A DNA stretch of 52,999 nt from Planctomycetaceae bacterium (GTDB lineage Bacteria; Planctomycetota; Planctomycetia; Pirellulales; Pirellulaceae). Positions 8,130 to 17,108 of the stretch are shown here, in pieces. How positions within the stretch are numbered: the stretch's first letter is position 1; each line of letters opens with the position of its first letter. The DNA is taken from assembly GCA_024638965.1 (NCBI GenBank), contig JAHEJI010000012.1, positions 1 through 52,999 on the forward strand, read 5' to 3'. Under the pieces are notes generated by a model. The model was not told the origin of the DNA. It worked only from the letters and a program-made list of their open reading frames with translations, and ran no database searches. Made by a program: the position numbers and the translations under genes.

Positions 8130-9299
8130 ATGATTAAGTTATTCAAAATATTGTTATTTTCATTTACCGTTGCGCTGTTTATCGCAAACCAGTCTGGCGT
8201 TACACAGGAAGAAACAACCGTTACGAAGCAGGATGACCAGGAATCGTCCAAAGAGGCCGAAGCTGCCAAATACGATTTCCAGATTGAGTCCGCCGTCGAT
8301 TATACCGACGTCAAATCGCAAGGCAGTACCGGAACGTGCTGGTGCTTTGCCACCACATCTTTCCTGGAATCCGAGCTGATGCGTCGAGGCAAAGGCAAAC
8401 ATGATTTGTCGGAAATGTTCATCGTCAAAAACGTGTACAAGGACAAAGCCCAGAACTACGTCTTGCGACACGGCAAGGCCCAGTTCGGACAAGGCGCACT
8501 GGCTCACGACATGATTCAGGGTGTCAATCGGGGTGGTCTCATGCCCGAAGAATCCTATGACGGTTTAGACGAGGGTGCCACCAAGCACAATCACAGTGAA
8601 ATGGAAGCCATCCTCAAAGGGATGCTGGACGCAATCATCAAACGACCCCGCCCGTCGCCCAAATGGCCAATTGCTTACGGCAACGTCCTCGATACGTATC
8701 TAGGTAAATCACCCGATACTTTTGCCTACGATGGTCGCACTTTCACACCTCAGGAATTTGCCAAGAGTCTTGATTTCCGCGCCGAAGATTACCTCAACAT
8801 CACCTCTTTCAGCCACCATCCGTTCTACGAGAGTTTTGTATTGGAAATACCCGACAACTATTCGAATGGATCGTTTTACAACCTCCCAATCGATGACGTC
8901 GTTGAGATTATTGCTCACGCCGTCGAAAACGGATATTCCGTTGCCTGGGATGGCGATGTCAGTGAACGTGGGTTTTCATCAAAAAACGGAATCGCTGTTT
9001 TGCCGGAAGTCGCGACTAGATCAGACTTGTTCAAAACGATCGGTCCGGAGAAAACAGTGACTCAGGAAATGCGTCAACAATCCTTTTACAGCTATTCAAC
9101 AACCGATGATCACCTGATGCATCTGGCCGGAATCTCTCGCGACAGCAAGGGCAATCGTTACTTCGTCATCAAGAATTCCTGGGGTGAGGTCGGACCATAC
9201 GACGGGTTGTTGCACATGTCTGAAGCGTATGTGCGTTTGAAAACGGTAGCTATTTTGGTGCATAAGGACGCGATTCCCGCTCGGCTGCGCCGTGAATAA
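8130..9299 (+). CDS. Secreted papain-like cysteine protease (family C1)
   Basis: 389 residues with an N-terminal hydrophobic signal (3-20). The catalytic set is complete. The oxyanion Gln64 and nucleophile Cys70 lie in KSQGSTGTCWCFATT, His331 in DDHLMHLAGI, and Asn349 in FVIKNSWGE. The region after the Cys (SFLESELMRRGKGKHDLSEM) resembles the C1B bleomycin-hydrolase / aminopeptidase C branch rather than classical papain. No propeptide of papain size is present: only about 30 residues separate the signal from the catalytic domain. It is divergent from the DUF1592 gene and followed by a peptidase of another class. A periplasmic or surface peptidase role is likely. Confidence 0.9.
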   Translation: MIKLFKILLFSFTVALFIANQSGVTQEETTVTKQDDQESSKEAEAAKYDFQIESAVDYTDVKSQGSTGTCWCFATTSFLESELMRRGKGKHDLSEMFIVKNVYKDKAQNYVLRHGKAQFGQGALAHDMIQGVNRGGLMPEESYDGLDEGATKHNHSEMEAILKGMLDAIIKRPRPSPKWPIAYGNVLDTYLGKSPDTFAYDGRTFTPQEFAKSLDFRAEDYLNITSFSHHPFYESFVLEIPDNYSNGSFYNLPIDDVVEIIAHAVENGYSVAWDGDVSERGFSSKNGIAVLPEVATRSDLFKTIGPEKTVTQEMRQQSFYSYSTTDDHLMHLAGISRDSKGNRYFVIKNSWGEVGPYDGLLHMSEAYVRLKTVAILVHKDAIPARLRRE

Positions 9300-9428
9300 C
9301 GTTAGGTCGCAGGTTTCGCGCCGCGAAATTGTGGCAACAATTGTCTCAATTATTTATGAGCATCGCATGCTGTAGTTCTGCATTTGGGACAATTGCAGCT
9401 ACACTATGGCATCGCAAGTCCTCGACCC

Positions 9429-12059
9429 ATGAACCAAACGATGGCGAAGCAAAACCCAAACCGTTCGGCAAAGTTATTTGTGCGATTCTCCATATTCCTC
9501 GCGGTTGGTTTGTGCGTTTTGACTGGTTCGGCCCAGGTACAGAATCGGACCGAAATGGAACAGGCGATTCGCCTGTTTAATGAAGGCAACTTTGCCGATG
9601 CAATTACGCTGGGTAAGACCGTTGTCGAAAAACTCGGCAAGTTCAGTACTCAGGAAGAGTGGCCGATCCTGATTGCCAAGTCTCAAATGGCAATCGGTGA
9701 ATACAGTGAAGCACTCAATACGATCGATAAAGCGCTCGAGCAATTTCCCAGCAGCATCCGCGTTCGTTGGTTAGGCGAAGAAGTCTGTCGATTCAACAAT
9801 GACGTCGGGCGATCCATGAAGTTGACTCTGGAAATTGGCGAACTGGCTGCGCGAAGTTCGTGGCGTTTCCGAGATGCACCTAACCAGATCGTCTTGGGCA
9901 AATACTTCTTGAAACAGAAAGCCGATGCAAAAGAGGTGTTGGATTCGTTTTTCTATCCCGTCCGAGATCGCAACCCCCGTGATCCGGAGGTATTTCGAGC
10001 GATTGGGGAACTGGCACTCGAGAAACACGACTATGGATTGGCTGCTGAAAATTTCGCTCGTGTTGTCGAACTCAGACCTGAAGATACAAATGCCCTCAGT
10101 CGTTTGGCCGAATCGTACTTGCCCAGTAACTCTGAGAAAGCGAATGAGGCGATCAAAAAAGCACTTGCCATAGACGCAAAACACGTGGATAGCCTGCTCA
10201 TCGTCGTGGATCAGCAGATCAGTTCCGAGAATTACAGCGCCGCCAAGTTGGCGCTTGACGAAGTGTTAACGGTTAATCCTAAACATCCAGATGGCTGGGC
10301 TTATCGTGCGGTGATTGCTCATCTTGAGAATGAACCTGGCAACGAGGGCAAGTTTCGTGGCTTGGCTTTACAGGATTGGTCCGGGAATCCAAGGGTCGAT
10401 CATCTAATTGGTCGTGAGCTGTCCCAAAAGTATCGATTCAAGGAGAGCGAAACCTATCAGCGGAGATCTTTGATCTACGACAAGGATTATCTGCCGGCGA
10501 AAATGCAGTTGGCCCATGATCTGCTTCGGCTGGGCCAGGATTTGGAGGGCTGGAAGCTTGCAGATGAAGTCTTCGACGCGGACGAGTACAGTACCGCTGC
10601 ACATAACCTCGTGACACTTCGCGATCAGATCTCCGGCTTTCGCACGTTTGAACGAGACGGCTTCGTCGTTCGCATGGATGCCAATGAGGCGGAGATCTAC
10701 GGCGAGCGCGTGTTAGATTTGCTTTCTCGCGCAAAAAAGGCGCTGTGTGCCAAATACGATTCGAAACTTGAAACTCCGATTTTCGTTGAGATTTTTCCTC
10801 GCCAATCCGACTTTGCGATTCGAACATTTGGAATGCCTGGAGGAGCCGGGTTTTTGGGAGTTTGTTTTGGACGCCTCATTACGATGAACAGTCCCGCCGC
10901 CCAAGGAGCGAGATTGACGAGTTGGGAATCGGTTTTGTGGCACGAATTCTGTCATGTCGTCACCTTGCAAAAAACAAAAAACAAAATGCCTCGCTGGTTG
11001 AGCGAAGGAATTTCAGTTTACGAAGAAAAACTTGCCGATCCGGCCTGGGGCGAATCATTAAGCCTTCAATACAGCAAAATGATGCTGGGCGACGATCTCA
11101 CACCAGTCAGCCAACTGAGCGGTGCGTTTCTTCGTCCGGCCTCGCCGTTACATTTGCAATTTGCTTATTTCGAATCTTCATTGGTTGTTGAGTATCTTGT
11201 TCAGGAATTTGGGATCGAGTCGGTTTTGAAAGTGCTTGAGGATTTGAGTTATGGCACGCCGATCAACGACTCGCTTCGCCGACATGCCGCACCCGTCGAT
11301 TTCATTGACAAAAAATTTGCCGAGTTTGCAAAAACAAGAGCCGAGGCGTTTGCCCCGAGGGGCAATTGGGACGAAGTGGACGCTCCACCTGGTGCGAGTG
11401 CAGCTGACTTGGCCAAATGGAATGCGGCTCATCCCAACAACTTGGCCGGATTGCTTGCCGAAGCAAAACAATGTCTTACAGAAGAAAACTGGACCACGGC
11501 GGTTGCTTCGCTCGAAAAAGTCATTCGGCTCAGCCCCGAAGCAAAACCGGCCTACCCGATGCTGGCTAAAGCCTACCGCGAAATGGGTCAGTCTGAGAAA
11601 GAGTTCAAAACACTGGAGACGCTCGCCGAGCTGGAAGCCGATAGTGTCGAGTTATTCACTCGCTTGCTGGAAATTACTTCACTTAACGGCGACTGGGAAA
11701 AAAACAAACGCTTTGCGAGACGCTTGTTGGCACTTAATCCGTTGCTATCAGCGCCACACCGATACCTCTCGATAGCGGCCGAAAAGACGGACGACGAACA
11801 AGCTCTCATCGAATCGCTTGGAGTGTTGGTCAAAATGGACCCGCTCGATGCGGCTGACGTGAATTTCAGGCTGGCTTTGGTACTTCATCGAACCAAACGG
11901 CTTGCACTTGCAAAACGTCACGCGATCATGGCTTTAGAACACGCACCCCGCTATCGCGACGCGCATGCGTTATTGCTTAAAATAGTTCAAGAGCAGGCAC
12001 AATCTGAAAATCGTGCAGAACCAGATTCTCCGAGCCGTCCTAAAAAGGAGTCGCCATGA
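9429..12059 (+). CDS. Secreted TPR protein with gluzincin (peptidase MA-like) domain
   Basis: 876 residues from the ATG at 9429, which gives a signal peptide (FVRFSIFLAVGLCVLTGSAQ). ATG 9441 is also possible; the frame is open back to 9384 but without signal character. TPR-like helical repeats fill about 30-400. A zinc-peptidase domain follows: HEFCH at 505-509 and then WLSEGISVYEE about 20 residues later, the HExxH...E layout of gluzincins as in DUF1570/peptidase MA-like proteins. Further TPR units occupy about 660-860. The stop overlaps the start of the DUF4159 gene by 4 bases (ATGA), so the two are translationally coupled. This gene is probably the first of a run reaching the clan-CD peptidase at 24398. 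Confidence 0.85.
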   Translation: MNQTMAKQNPNRSAKLFVRFSIFLAVGLCVLTGSAQVQNRTEMEQAIRLFNEGNFADAITLGKTVVEKLGKFSTQEEWPILIAKSQMAIGEYSEALNTIDKALEQFPSSIRVRWLGEEVCRFNNDVGRSMKLTLEIGELAARSSWRFRDAPNQIVLGKYFLKQKADAKEVLDSFFYPVRDRNPRDPEVFRAIGELALEKHDYGLAAENFARVVELRPEDTNALSRLAESYLPSNSEKANEAIKKALAIDAKHVDSLLIVVDQQISSENYSAAKLALDEVLTVNPKHPDGWAYRAVIAHLENEPGNEGKFRGLALQDWSGNPRVDHLIGRELSQKYRFKESETYQRRSLIYDKDYLPAKMQLAHDLLRLGQDLEGWKLADEVFDADEYSTAAHNLVTLRDQISGFRTFERDGFVVRMDANEAEIYGERVLDLLSRAKKALCAKYDSKLETPIFVEIFPRQSDFAIRTFGMPGGAGFLGVCFGRLITMNSPAAQGARLTSWESVLWHEFCHVVTLQKTKNKMPRWLSEGISVYEEKLADPAWGESLSLQYSKMMLGDDLTPVSQLSGAFLRPASPLHLQFAYFESSLVVEYLVQEFGIESVLKVLEDLSYGTPINDSLRRHAAPVDFIDKKFAEFAKTRAEAFAPRGNWDEVDAPPGASAADLAKWNAAHPNNLAGLLAEAKQCLTEENWTTAVASLEKVIRLSPEAKPAYPMLAKAYREMGQSEKEFKTLETLAELEADSVELFTRLLEITSLNGDWEKNKRFARRLLALNPLLSAPHRYLSIAAEKTDDEQALIESLGVLVKMDPLDAADVNFRLALVLHRTKRLALAKRHAIMALEHAPRYRDAHALLLKIVQEQAQSENRAEPDSPSRPKKESP

Positions 12060-12871
12060 GCCGAATTCGCAGCTGGAAATTTTTCCTGGTTCTCATCGGC
12101 ATCGTAACCTGCGGGCTAGTCGTGGCTCAGGACTATCAGCGACGCTGGCGTGGGCGGCGACATTACGATGCGCGTCGTGGCGTACCTTTATGGGAAAAGA
12201 GCGAAGAGTTTGAACACGATGTGTTCACGTTTGTCCGAATTCAGTATGACAACTATGGTGGTCGCTACGGGTGGCGAACGGATTATCCTGACGCTGATTT
12301 GAACCTCTCGTACCGTTTGAAGGAACTTACGTCACTTAAGGTTGATCCGAATGGAAAAATCATCCGGCTGACGGACAAAGAGCTTTTCGACTATCCGTTC
12401 ATTTACATCATCGAACCTGGCCATCTTTTCTTCAGCGAACCGGAAGTTGTCGCGCTACGCAAGTACCTCAACAAAGGCGGCTTTTTGATGGTCGATGATT
12501 TTTGGGGCGAATATGAGTGGGAGAATTTCTATCGCCAGATAAAACGCGTTTTTCCTGATCGCGAACCGGAAGAAGTTCCGTTGGAACATGAGATATTTCA
12601 TATTGTCTATGATTTGAAAGAAAAACCCATCATCCCAAGCGTCCATCATTATTTGCGAGGCTGGCGAACAGAACGGAGTGACGCTCAAGTCGCCCACTAT
12701 CGCGGAATATTTGATGACGATCGTCGACTAATGGCGTTCATCTGTCACAACACTGACCTAGGTGATGGCTGGGAACGCGAAGGTGTCGACAAAGGATACT
12801 TTGAAGAGTACTCAGAACCATTCGCCTATCCGCTGGGCATCAACATCGTGACGTACGCGATGACCCACTGA
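12056..12871 (+). CDS. DUF4159 domain protein, secreted
   Basis: 271 residues, preceded by AAGGAG at 12045-12050. A signal peptide or anchor (FFLVLIGIVTCGLVVAQ) is followed by a short Arg/Tyr-rich linker and the DUF4159 fold. Visible signatures are FTFVRIQYD, then DLNLSYRLKELTSL, YIIEPGHLFFSEPEVVALRK, and the glycine loop GGFLMVDDFWG. DUF4159 is found fused to, or next to, BatA-type proteins in many bacteria, and a BatA-like gene lies 2 kb downstream. It overlaps the upstream peptidase gene by 4 bases. The domain has a glutamine-amidotransferase-like flavour but no catalytic Cys that I can identify, so a structural or binding function is more likely than an enzymatic one. Confidence 0.88.
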   Translation: MSRIRSWKFFLVLIGIVTCGLVVAQDYQRRWRGRRHYDARRGVPLWEKSEEFEHDVFTFVRIQYDNYGGRYGWRTDYPDADLNLSYRLKELTSLKVDPNGKIIRLTDKELFDYPFIYIIEPGHLFFSEPEVVALRKYLNKGGFLMVDDFWGEYEWENFYRQIKRVFPDREPEEVPLEHEIFHIVYDLKEKPIIPSVHHYLRGWRTERSDAQVAHYRGIFDDDRRLMAFICHNTDLGDGWEREGVDKGYFEEYSEPFAYPLGINIVTYAMTH

Positions 12872-12950
12872 ACAATTCGATTCGCAGGGTGGCCCGCCGG
12901 GGTCAACGAATTTTCGCGATAAAAAAAGCAACATCTGGAGCCGACCCAAC

Positions 12951-13967
12951 GTGACCACAACTTCTAATACTTTTGAAGAAGAACAACTTGCAGTACAGCA
13001 GATTCGCGAGGGCCGAGACAAAATTTTTGAACAGCTTTCAAATGTCATCGTCGGCCAGGAAGATGTGATCGAACAGCTGTTGATCAGCCTGTTTGCCGGC
13101 GGTAACTGTCTGATCACCGGCGCGCCGGGTTTGGCCAAGACGCTTCTGGTTCGCAGTATTGCGAAAATTTTTGACCTGCATTTCCAACGCATTCAGTTTA
13201 CACCTGACTTGATGCCAGCCGATATTACTGGCACAGAAATTCTTCAGGAAACGGCCGAAGGCCAGCGAAAAATGCAGTTCGTGAGGGGGCCTGTTTTTGC
13301 CAATGTGATCCTGGCCGATGAGATCAATCGGACGCCTCCCAAAACCCAGGCAGCTTTGCTGGAGGCGATGCAGGAGCATCAAGTGACGGCGGCGGGTGTA
13401 AGTTACAAACTGGACGAACCTTTTTTCGTATTGGCGACGCAAAACCCGATTGAAATGGAGGGTACGTATCCACTTCCCGAAGCTCAACTCGACCGATTTA
13501 TGTTCAACGTTAACATTGATTACCTGAAACAAGACGATGAAATCAAAGTCGTTCAGCAAACGACATCGGATTACAATCCTACGATCGAGAAACTGTTTTC
13601 AGCCGATGACATCCGGCGATTTCACCATACAGTTCGCAAGGTTCCTGTCGCCGAGGAACTGGTGCGCTATGCCGTTCAACTTGCCGATGCGAGTCGTCCT
13701 AACCGCGAAGGAGTGCCGGACTTTGTCAACCAGTTTGTTAACTGGGGCGCCGGACTTCGCGCTCCACAAAATTTGATCCTCGGGGCGAAAGCCAGAGCCC
13801 TGTTCAATGGCCGCTCGCATGTGAATCTTGACGATATTCAAACGCTCGCCCATCCCGTGATGCGTCATCGAATATTGCCAAGCTATCGAGCCGAAGCCGA
13901 GGGCGTGACCGTTGAAAAGATCATCGACCAATTGCTCGACCATGTTCCGGCGCCCTTAAAGCCGTAG
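12951..13967 (+). CDS. MoxR-type AAA+ ATPase
   Basis: 338 residues starting at GTG, with CTGGAG about 10 bases upstream. Walker A is GAPGLAKT (57-64), Walker B is VILADEI (119-125), and the MoxR signature NRTPPKTQAALLEAMQEHQV follows directly. The sensor region LATQNPIEMEGTYPLPEAQL and the C-terminal lid (about 235-338) are complete. MoxR ATPases act with vWA-domain proteins as chaperone or metal-insertion machines. Here the DUF58 and two vWA membrane proteins follow immediately (7-nt gap to DUF58), so the substrate complex is probably encoded by the same operon. It is cytoplasmic, with action at the inner membrane face inferred from its partners. Confidence 0.96.
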   Translation: MTTTSNTFEEEQLAVQQIREGRDKIFEQLSNVIVGQEDVIEQLLISLFAGGNCLITGAPGLAKTLLVRSIAKIFDLHFQRIQFTPDLMPADITGTEILQETAEGQRKMQFVRGPVFANVILADEINRTPPKTQAALLEAMQEHQVTAAGVSYKLDEPFFVLATQNPIEMEGTYPLPEAQLDRFMFNVNIDYLKQDDEIKVVQQTTSDYNPTIEKLFSADDIRRFHHTVRKVPVAEELVRYAVQLADASRPNREGVPDFVNQFVNWGAGLRAPQNLILGAKARALFNGRSHVNLDDIQTLAHPVMRHRILPSYRAEAEGVTVEKIIDQLLDHVPAPLKP

Positions 13968-13974
13968 AATAACC

Positions 13975-14943
13975 GTGACCAAAATTAAGCAAACGATTGA
14001 AACTCCCGATCTCAATCGTAATGCTGCGCATGTTTCGCCGGAAACGATCATGCGTATCAAGAACCTGGAGATGCGCGCGAAAATCGTTGTCGAAGGGTTC
14101 ATGGCCGGACTCCACCGAAGTCCTTATCACGGATTTTCAGTTGAGTTTACTGATTATCGACAATACTCGACCGGCGACGATCTGCGTTACCTCGACTGGA
14201 AACTGTTCGCGCGACGCGATCGTTACTACATCAAACGGTTTGAAGACGAAACGAATTTGCGTTGTTACCTGTTGGTCGACATGAGTCGGTCGATGGGTTT
14301 CGGTTCGCTGGAATTCAACAAGACCGAATACGCCAAAACGATGGCCGCCACGTTGGCCTGGTTTTTGAATCGTCAACGGGACGCGGTCGGTTTAGTGACT
14401 TTCGGAGACCGTATCGTTGACATTATCCCTCCGCGTTATCGCGCTGGGCACCTTCGTCGGCTGATGATCGCGCTTGAGAAAACGGCTTCCGGAAGATCGA
14501 CCGACCTCGCTGCTCCACTGGAGCAAATCGCACAGACGGTTGCAAAACGCGGATTGGTTGTGCTGATCTCGGATCTGCTCGCGCCCGTCGAACAGCTTGA
14601 TCAGAATCTGGGCTACCTCCGCTCGCGCGGACATGATGTGGTCATTTTGCGCACCCTCGATCCGGCCGAAGTCGATTTCGGGTTTGATCAAGCGACCATG
14701 TTTCAGGACTTGGAAACGGGGCACGAGATTTACGTTGATCCGCAAACGGTCGCAGCAGAATACAAAAACCGTTTCGATGACCATGAGACGGCGATCAAAG
14801 AGACTTGCGACTATCTGGGCATTGACTTTTTCCAAATCAAAACGGATCAGCCACTGGAAACCGCACTTTTCAACCTGTTGCAGGCTCGCGCTCATCAGGG
14901 CAAATCGCTCAAGCGTGCCACTAAAACAAGGAGCGGGACATGA
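13975..14943 (+). CDS. DUF58 protein with vWA-like fold
   Basis: 322 residues, GTG start. The DUF58 hallmark SVEFTDYRQYSTGDDLRYLD is followed by WKLFARRDRYYIKRFEDE. A metal-ion adhesion site of vWA type reads DMSRS (102-106). There is no transmembrane helix, so the protein is cytosolic. Members of this family bind MoxR ATPases; the gene is 7 bases behind moxR and overlaps the next gene by 4 bases (ATGA), preceded by AAGGAG. It is the central adaptor of the predicted complex. Confidence 0.95.
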   Translation: MTKIKQTIETPDLNRNAAHVSPETIMRIKNLEMRAKIVVEGFMAGLHRSPYHGFSVEFTDYRQYSTGDDLRYLDWKLFARRDRYYIKRFEDETNLRCYLLVDMSRSMGFGSLEFNKTEYAKTMAATLAWFLNRQRDAVGLVTFGDRIVDIIPPRYRAGHLRRLMIALEKTASGRSTDLAAPLEQIAQTVAKRGLVVLISDLLAPVEQLDQNLGYLRSRGHDVVILRTLDPAEVDFGFDQATMFQDLETGHEIYVDPQTVAAEYKNRFDDHETAIKETCDYLGIDFFQIKTDQPLETALFNLLQARAHQGKSLKRATKTRSGT

Positions 14944-17108
14944 GCGCACTTGCATGGCTGTTCGGACTCGGTGCTCTTGCGATTGCATTCCCGTTTCTGC
15001 TTCATCTCATTCGAAGAACCCCCAGGGGACAGACTGAATTCAGCTCGTTGATGTTTCTCAAGCCGTCGCCACCGACTCTGACGCGGCGGAGTCGACTCGA
15101 AAACATTTTGTTGTTGCTGATGAGAGCGGCCGCTATTTTGCTGATTGCCGCTGCTTTCATGCGACCTTTTTTTCGCGGTGCCGATACACTATCGGATGTC
15201 GATGTCGCCAAACGGCGAGTTGTCATTTTGCTTGACACCAGTGCAAGCATGCGTCGAGCCGACTTGTGGGAGCAAGCCACACAACAAGTGGAAAAGATAC
15301 TTGGCGGGCTTGAGCAGGGAGATGATGTTGCCTTGTTAACGTTTGACAATTCGGTCAAGCCAGTCGTTCCCTTCGACGAAAGAATCCAACAAGGCCAGAT
15401 CAACCAAGCAAATCTTATTCGCGACGAGCTAAAAACTCTTGAACCTACCTGGGCTAGTTCGGACCTTGGCCAAGCAATGGTTTCAGTTGCAGACCGCCTT
15501 GACGTCTGGCGCGATTCACAACGAGCCAACGATGGCAAGGTATCCGCGAAGCTTCAGATCGTGGTCGTCAGCGATTTGCAAAAAGGCTCCAAGATCGAAT
15601 CCCTTCAGGCATTCCAGTGGCCCGCGCACGTGTATGTACAGTTCCTTTCGGTCGTACCTGACGATTATTCAAATGCGACCGTTCAACTGCTCGACGCCGT
15701 CGCTGAAGAAGACGATCCTTCCTTGCGAATCCGAGTTGTTAATTCCGAAGAATCCAAGTTAGAACAGTTTTTTGTCAACTGGCCGGGTGAAGCCAAACCA
15801 CAATTCACCGATCCCATTTCGTTTTACGTTCCACCAGGAACCAGTCGTGTACTAAAAATTCCACCTGACGACGCCGTTTCCGCTCGCCAGTTTGTCGTTT
15901 CGGGCGATCAAGAAGATTTCGACAATACTTTTTATGTTGTTCCAACGGAACAACAGAAACTGGATCTCGTTTACGTTGGCAAGGATGACCAAGACGATCC
16001 GGAAAAACCTCATTTCTATCTACGCCGCGCGTTGGTTGAAACACCAAGCCGATTGGTAACGGTACGCCAGATCTCGGACAGTGATAAAATTACGAACTCC
16101 GTAACGGACAAGCCACCGACGCTCGTCGTATTGGCTTCGCCGGTGGATGAAAACCAACATCGTGAGATCGACGCTTACTTGAACGGAGGCGGAACTTTGT
16201 TCATTGCGTTAACGGATCTTGCAACGACTGAAAGTACAGCGGCGTGGACCGGGGCCAACGTGGCTGATGATCTGGTTGAGGGCGATGAACAGGATGCCCA
16301 GGAAAAATACTTGATGTTGGCCGAGATCAACTTTGCCAGCCCGTTGTTCCAGCCGTTCGCTAACCCGAGATATAACGATTTTACCAAGATCCGGTTCTGG
16401 AAGCACCAAGCGGTTGAGCTTCCCGATCAAGTCGAAGTGATTGCTCGCTTCGACAACCATGATCCGGCTATTTGGAAACGCGAAGTGTCTGGCGGCGGTC
16501 AGGTCTTTGTTTTCGCCAGTGGCTGGCATCCTGATCAGAGCCAGCTCGCCCTTTCAACGAAATTCGTCCCCCTTATCAACGGATTGGTTGAGATTGCTGC
16601 AGATGTTCCCGAACTGAACAAGTCGCTTTTGGTTGGCGATTCGATCGAATTTCCTGCGTTGGAAAATGGAGTTGGGACACGTTCGATGATCAAGCCCGAT
16701 GGGACTGCGGAGGTTATTGACTCGGATCAAACCCGTTTCACGGATACGAATCAGCCCGGCATCTATCGATTGGTATCGCGTACAGTCGGCCAGGATCGCA
16801 CCGGTTCGGAAAACAGCCAATCACAAATCGCGTTTGCAGTTAATGTCGATCGAGCCGAAAGCGAGACAGCCGCGATCCCGATTGAGCAGCTTGAGATGTT
16901 TGAAGTCAAAGTTGGCGAACAAGAAACGGCGTCCAGCGAACTGGCGCAAATGCGAACAACGATGGACCGTGACATCGAGAACCGTCAGAAGTTCTGGAAA
17001 TGGCTGATCGTTGCCGCGATCTTCTTCCTGATCGGTGAGACTTGGCTAGCTGGTCAAACCGCTTCCCGCGCGATCGTTAATCAACGGCTAAGTGGAGAGA
17101 TGAACTAA
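14940..17108 (+). CDS. BatA-like membrane protein with vWA domain
   Basis: 722 residues. The N-terminal BatA module has two hydrophobic helices (about 4-23 and 57-76) around the conserved LHLIRRTPRG segment. A vWA domain follows with metal site DTSAS (99-103). A long periplasmic or cytosolic middle region (about 250-680) contains a Rossmann-like stretch (PPTLVVLASPVDENQHREID). A C-terminal transmembrane helix lies at about 687-705. The coding sequence overlaps DUF58 by 4 bases and its stop shares one base with the next start (TAATG). In Bacteroides the Bat proteins were linked to aerotolerance, but that role need not carry over here. Confidence 0.9.
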   Translation: MSALAWLFGLGALAIAFPFLLHLIRRTPRGQTEFSSLMFLKPSPPTLTRRSRLENILLLLMRAAAILLIAAAFMRPFFRGADTLSDVDVAKRRVVILLDTSASMRRADLWEQATQQVEKILGGLEQGDDVALLTFDNSVKPVVPFDERIQQGQINQANLIRDELKTLEPTWASSDLGQAMVSVADRLDVWRDSQRANDGKVSAKLQIVVVSDLQKGSKIESLQAFQWPAHVYVQFLSVVPDDYSNATVQLLDAVAEEDDPSLRIRVVNSEESKLEQFFVNWPGEAKPQFTDPISFYVPPGTSRVLKIPPDDAVSARQFVVSGDQEDFDNTFYVVPTEQQKLDLVYVGKDDQDDPEKPHFYLRRALVETPSRLVTVRQISDSDKITNSVTDKPPTLVVLASPVDENQHREIDAYLNGGGTLFIALTDLATTESTAAWTGANVADDLVEGDEQDAQEKYLMLAEINFASPLFQPFANPRYNDFTKIRFWKHQAVELPDQVEVIARFDNHDPAIWKREVSGGGQVFVFASGWHPDQSQLALSTKFVPLINGLVEIAADVPELNKSLLVGDSIEFPALENGVGTRSMIKPDGTAEVIDSDQTRFTDTNQPGIYRLVSRTVGQDRTGSENSQSQIAFAVNVDRAESETAAIPIEQLEMFEVKVGEQETASSELAQMRTTMDRDIENRQKFWKWLIVAAIFFLIGETWLAGQTASRAIVNQRLSGEMN

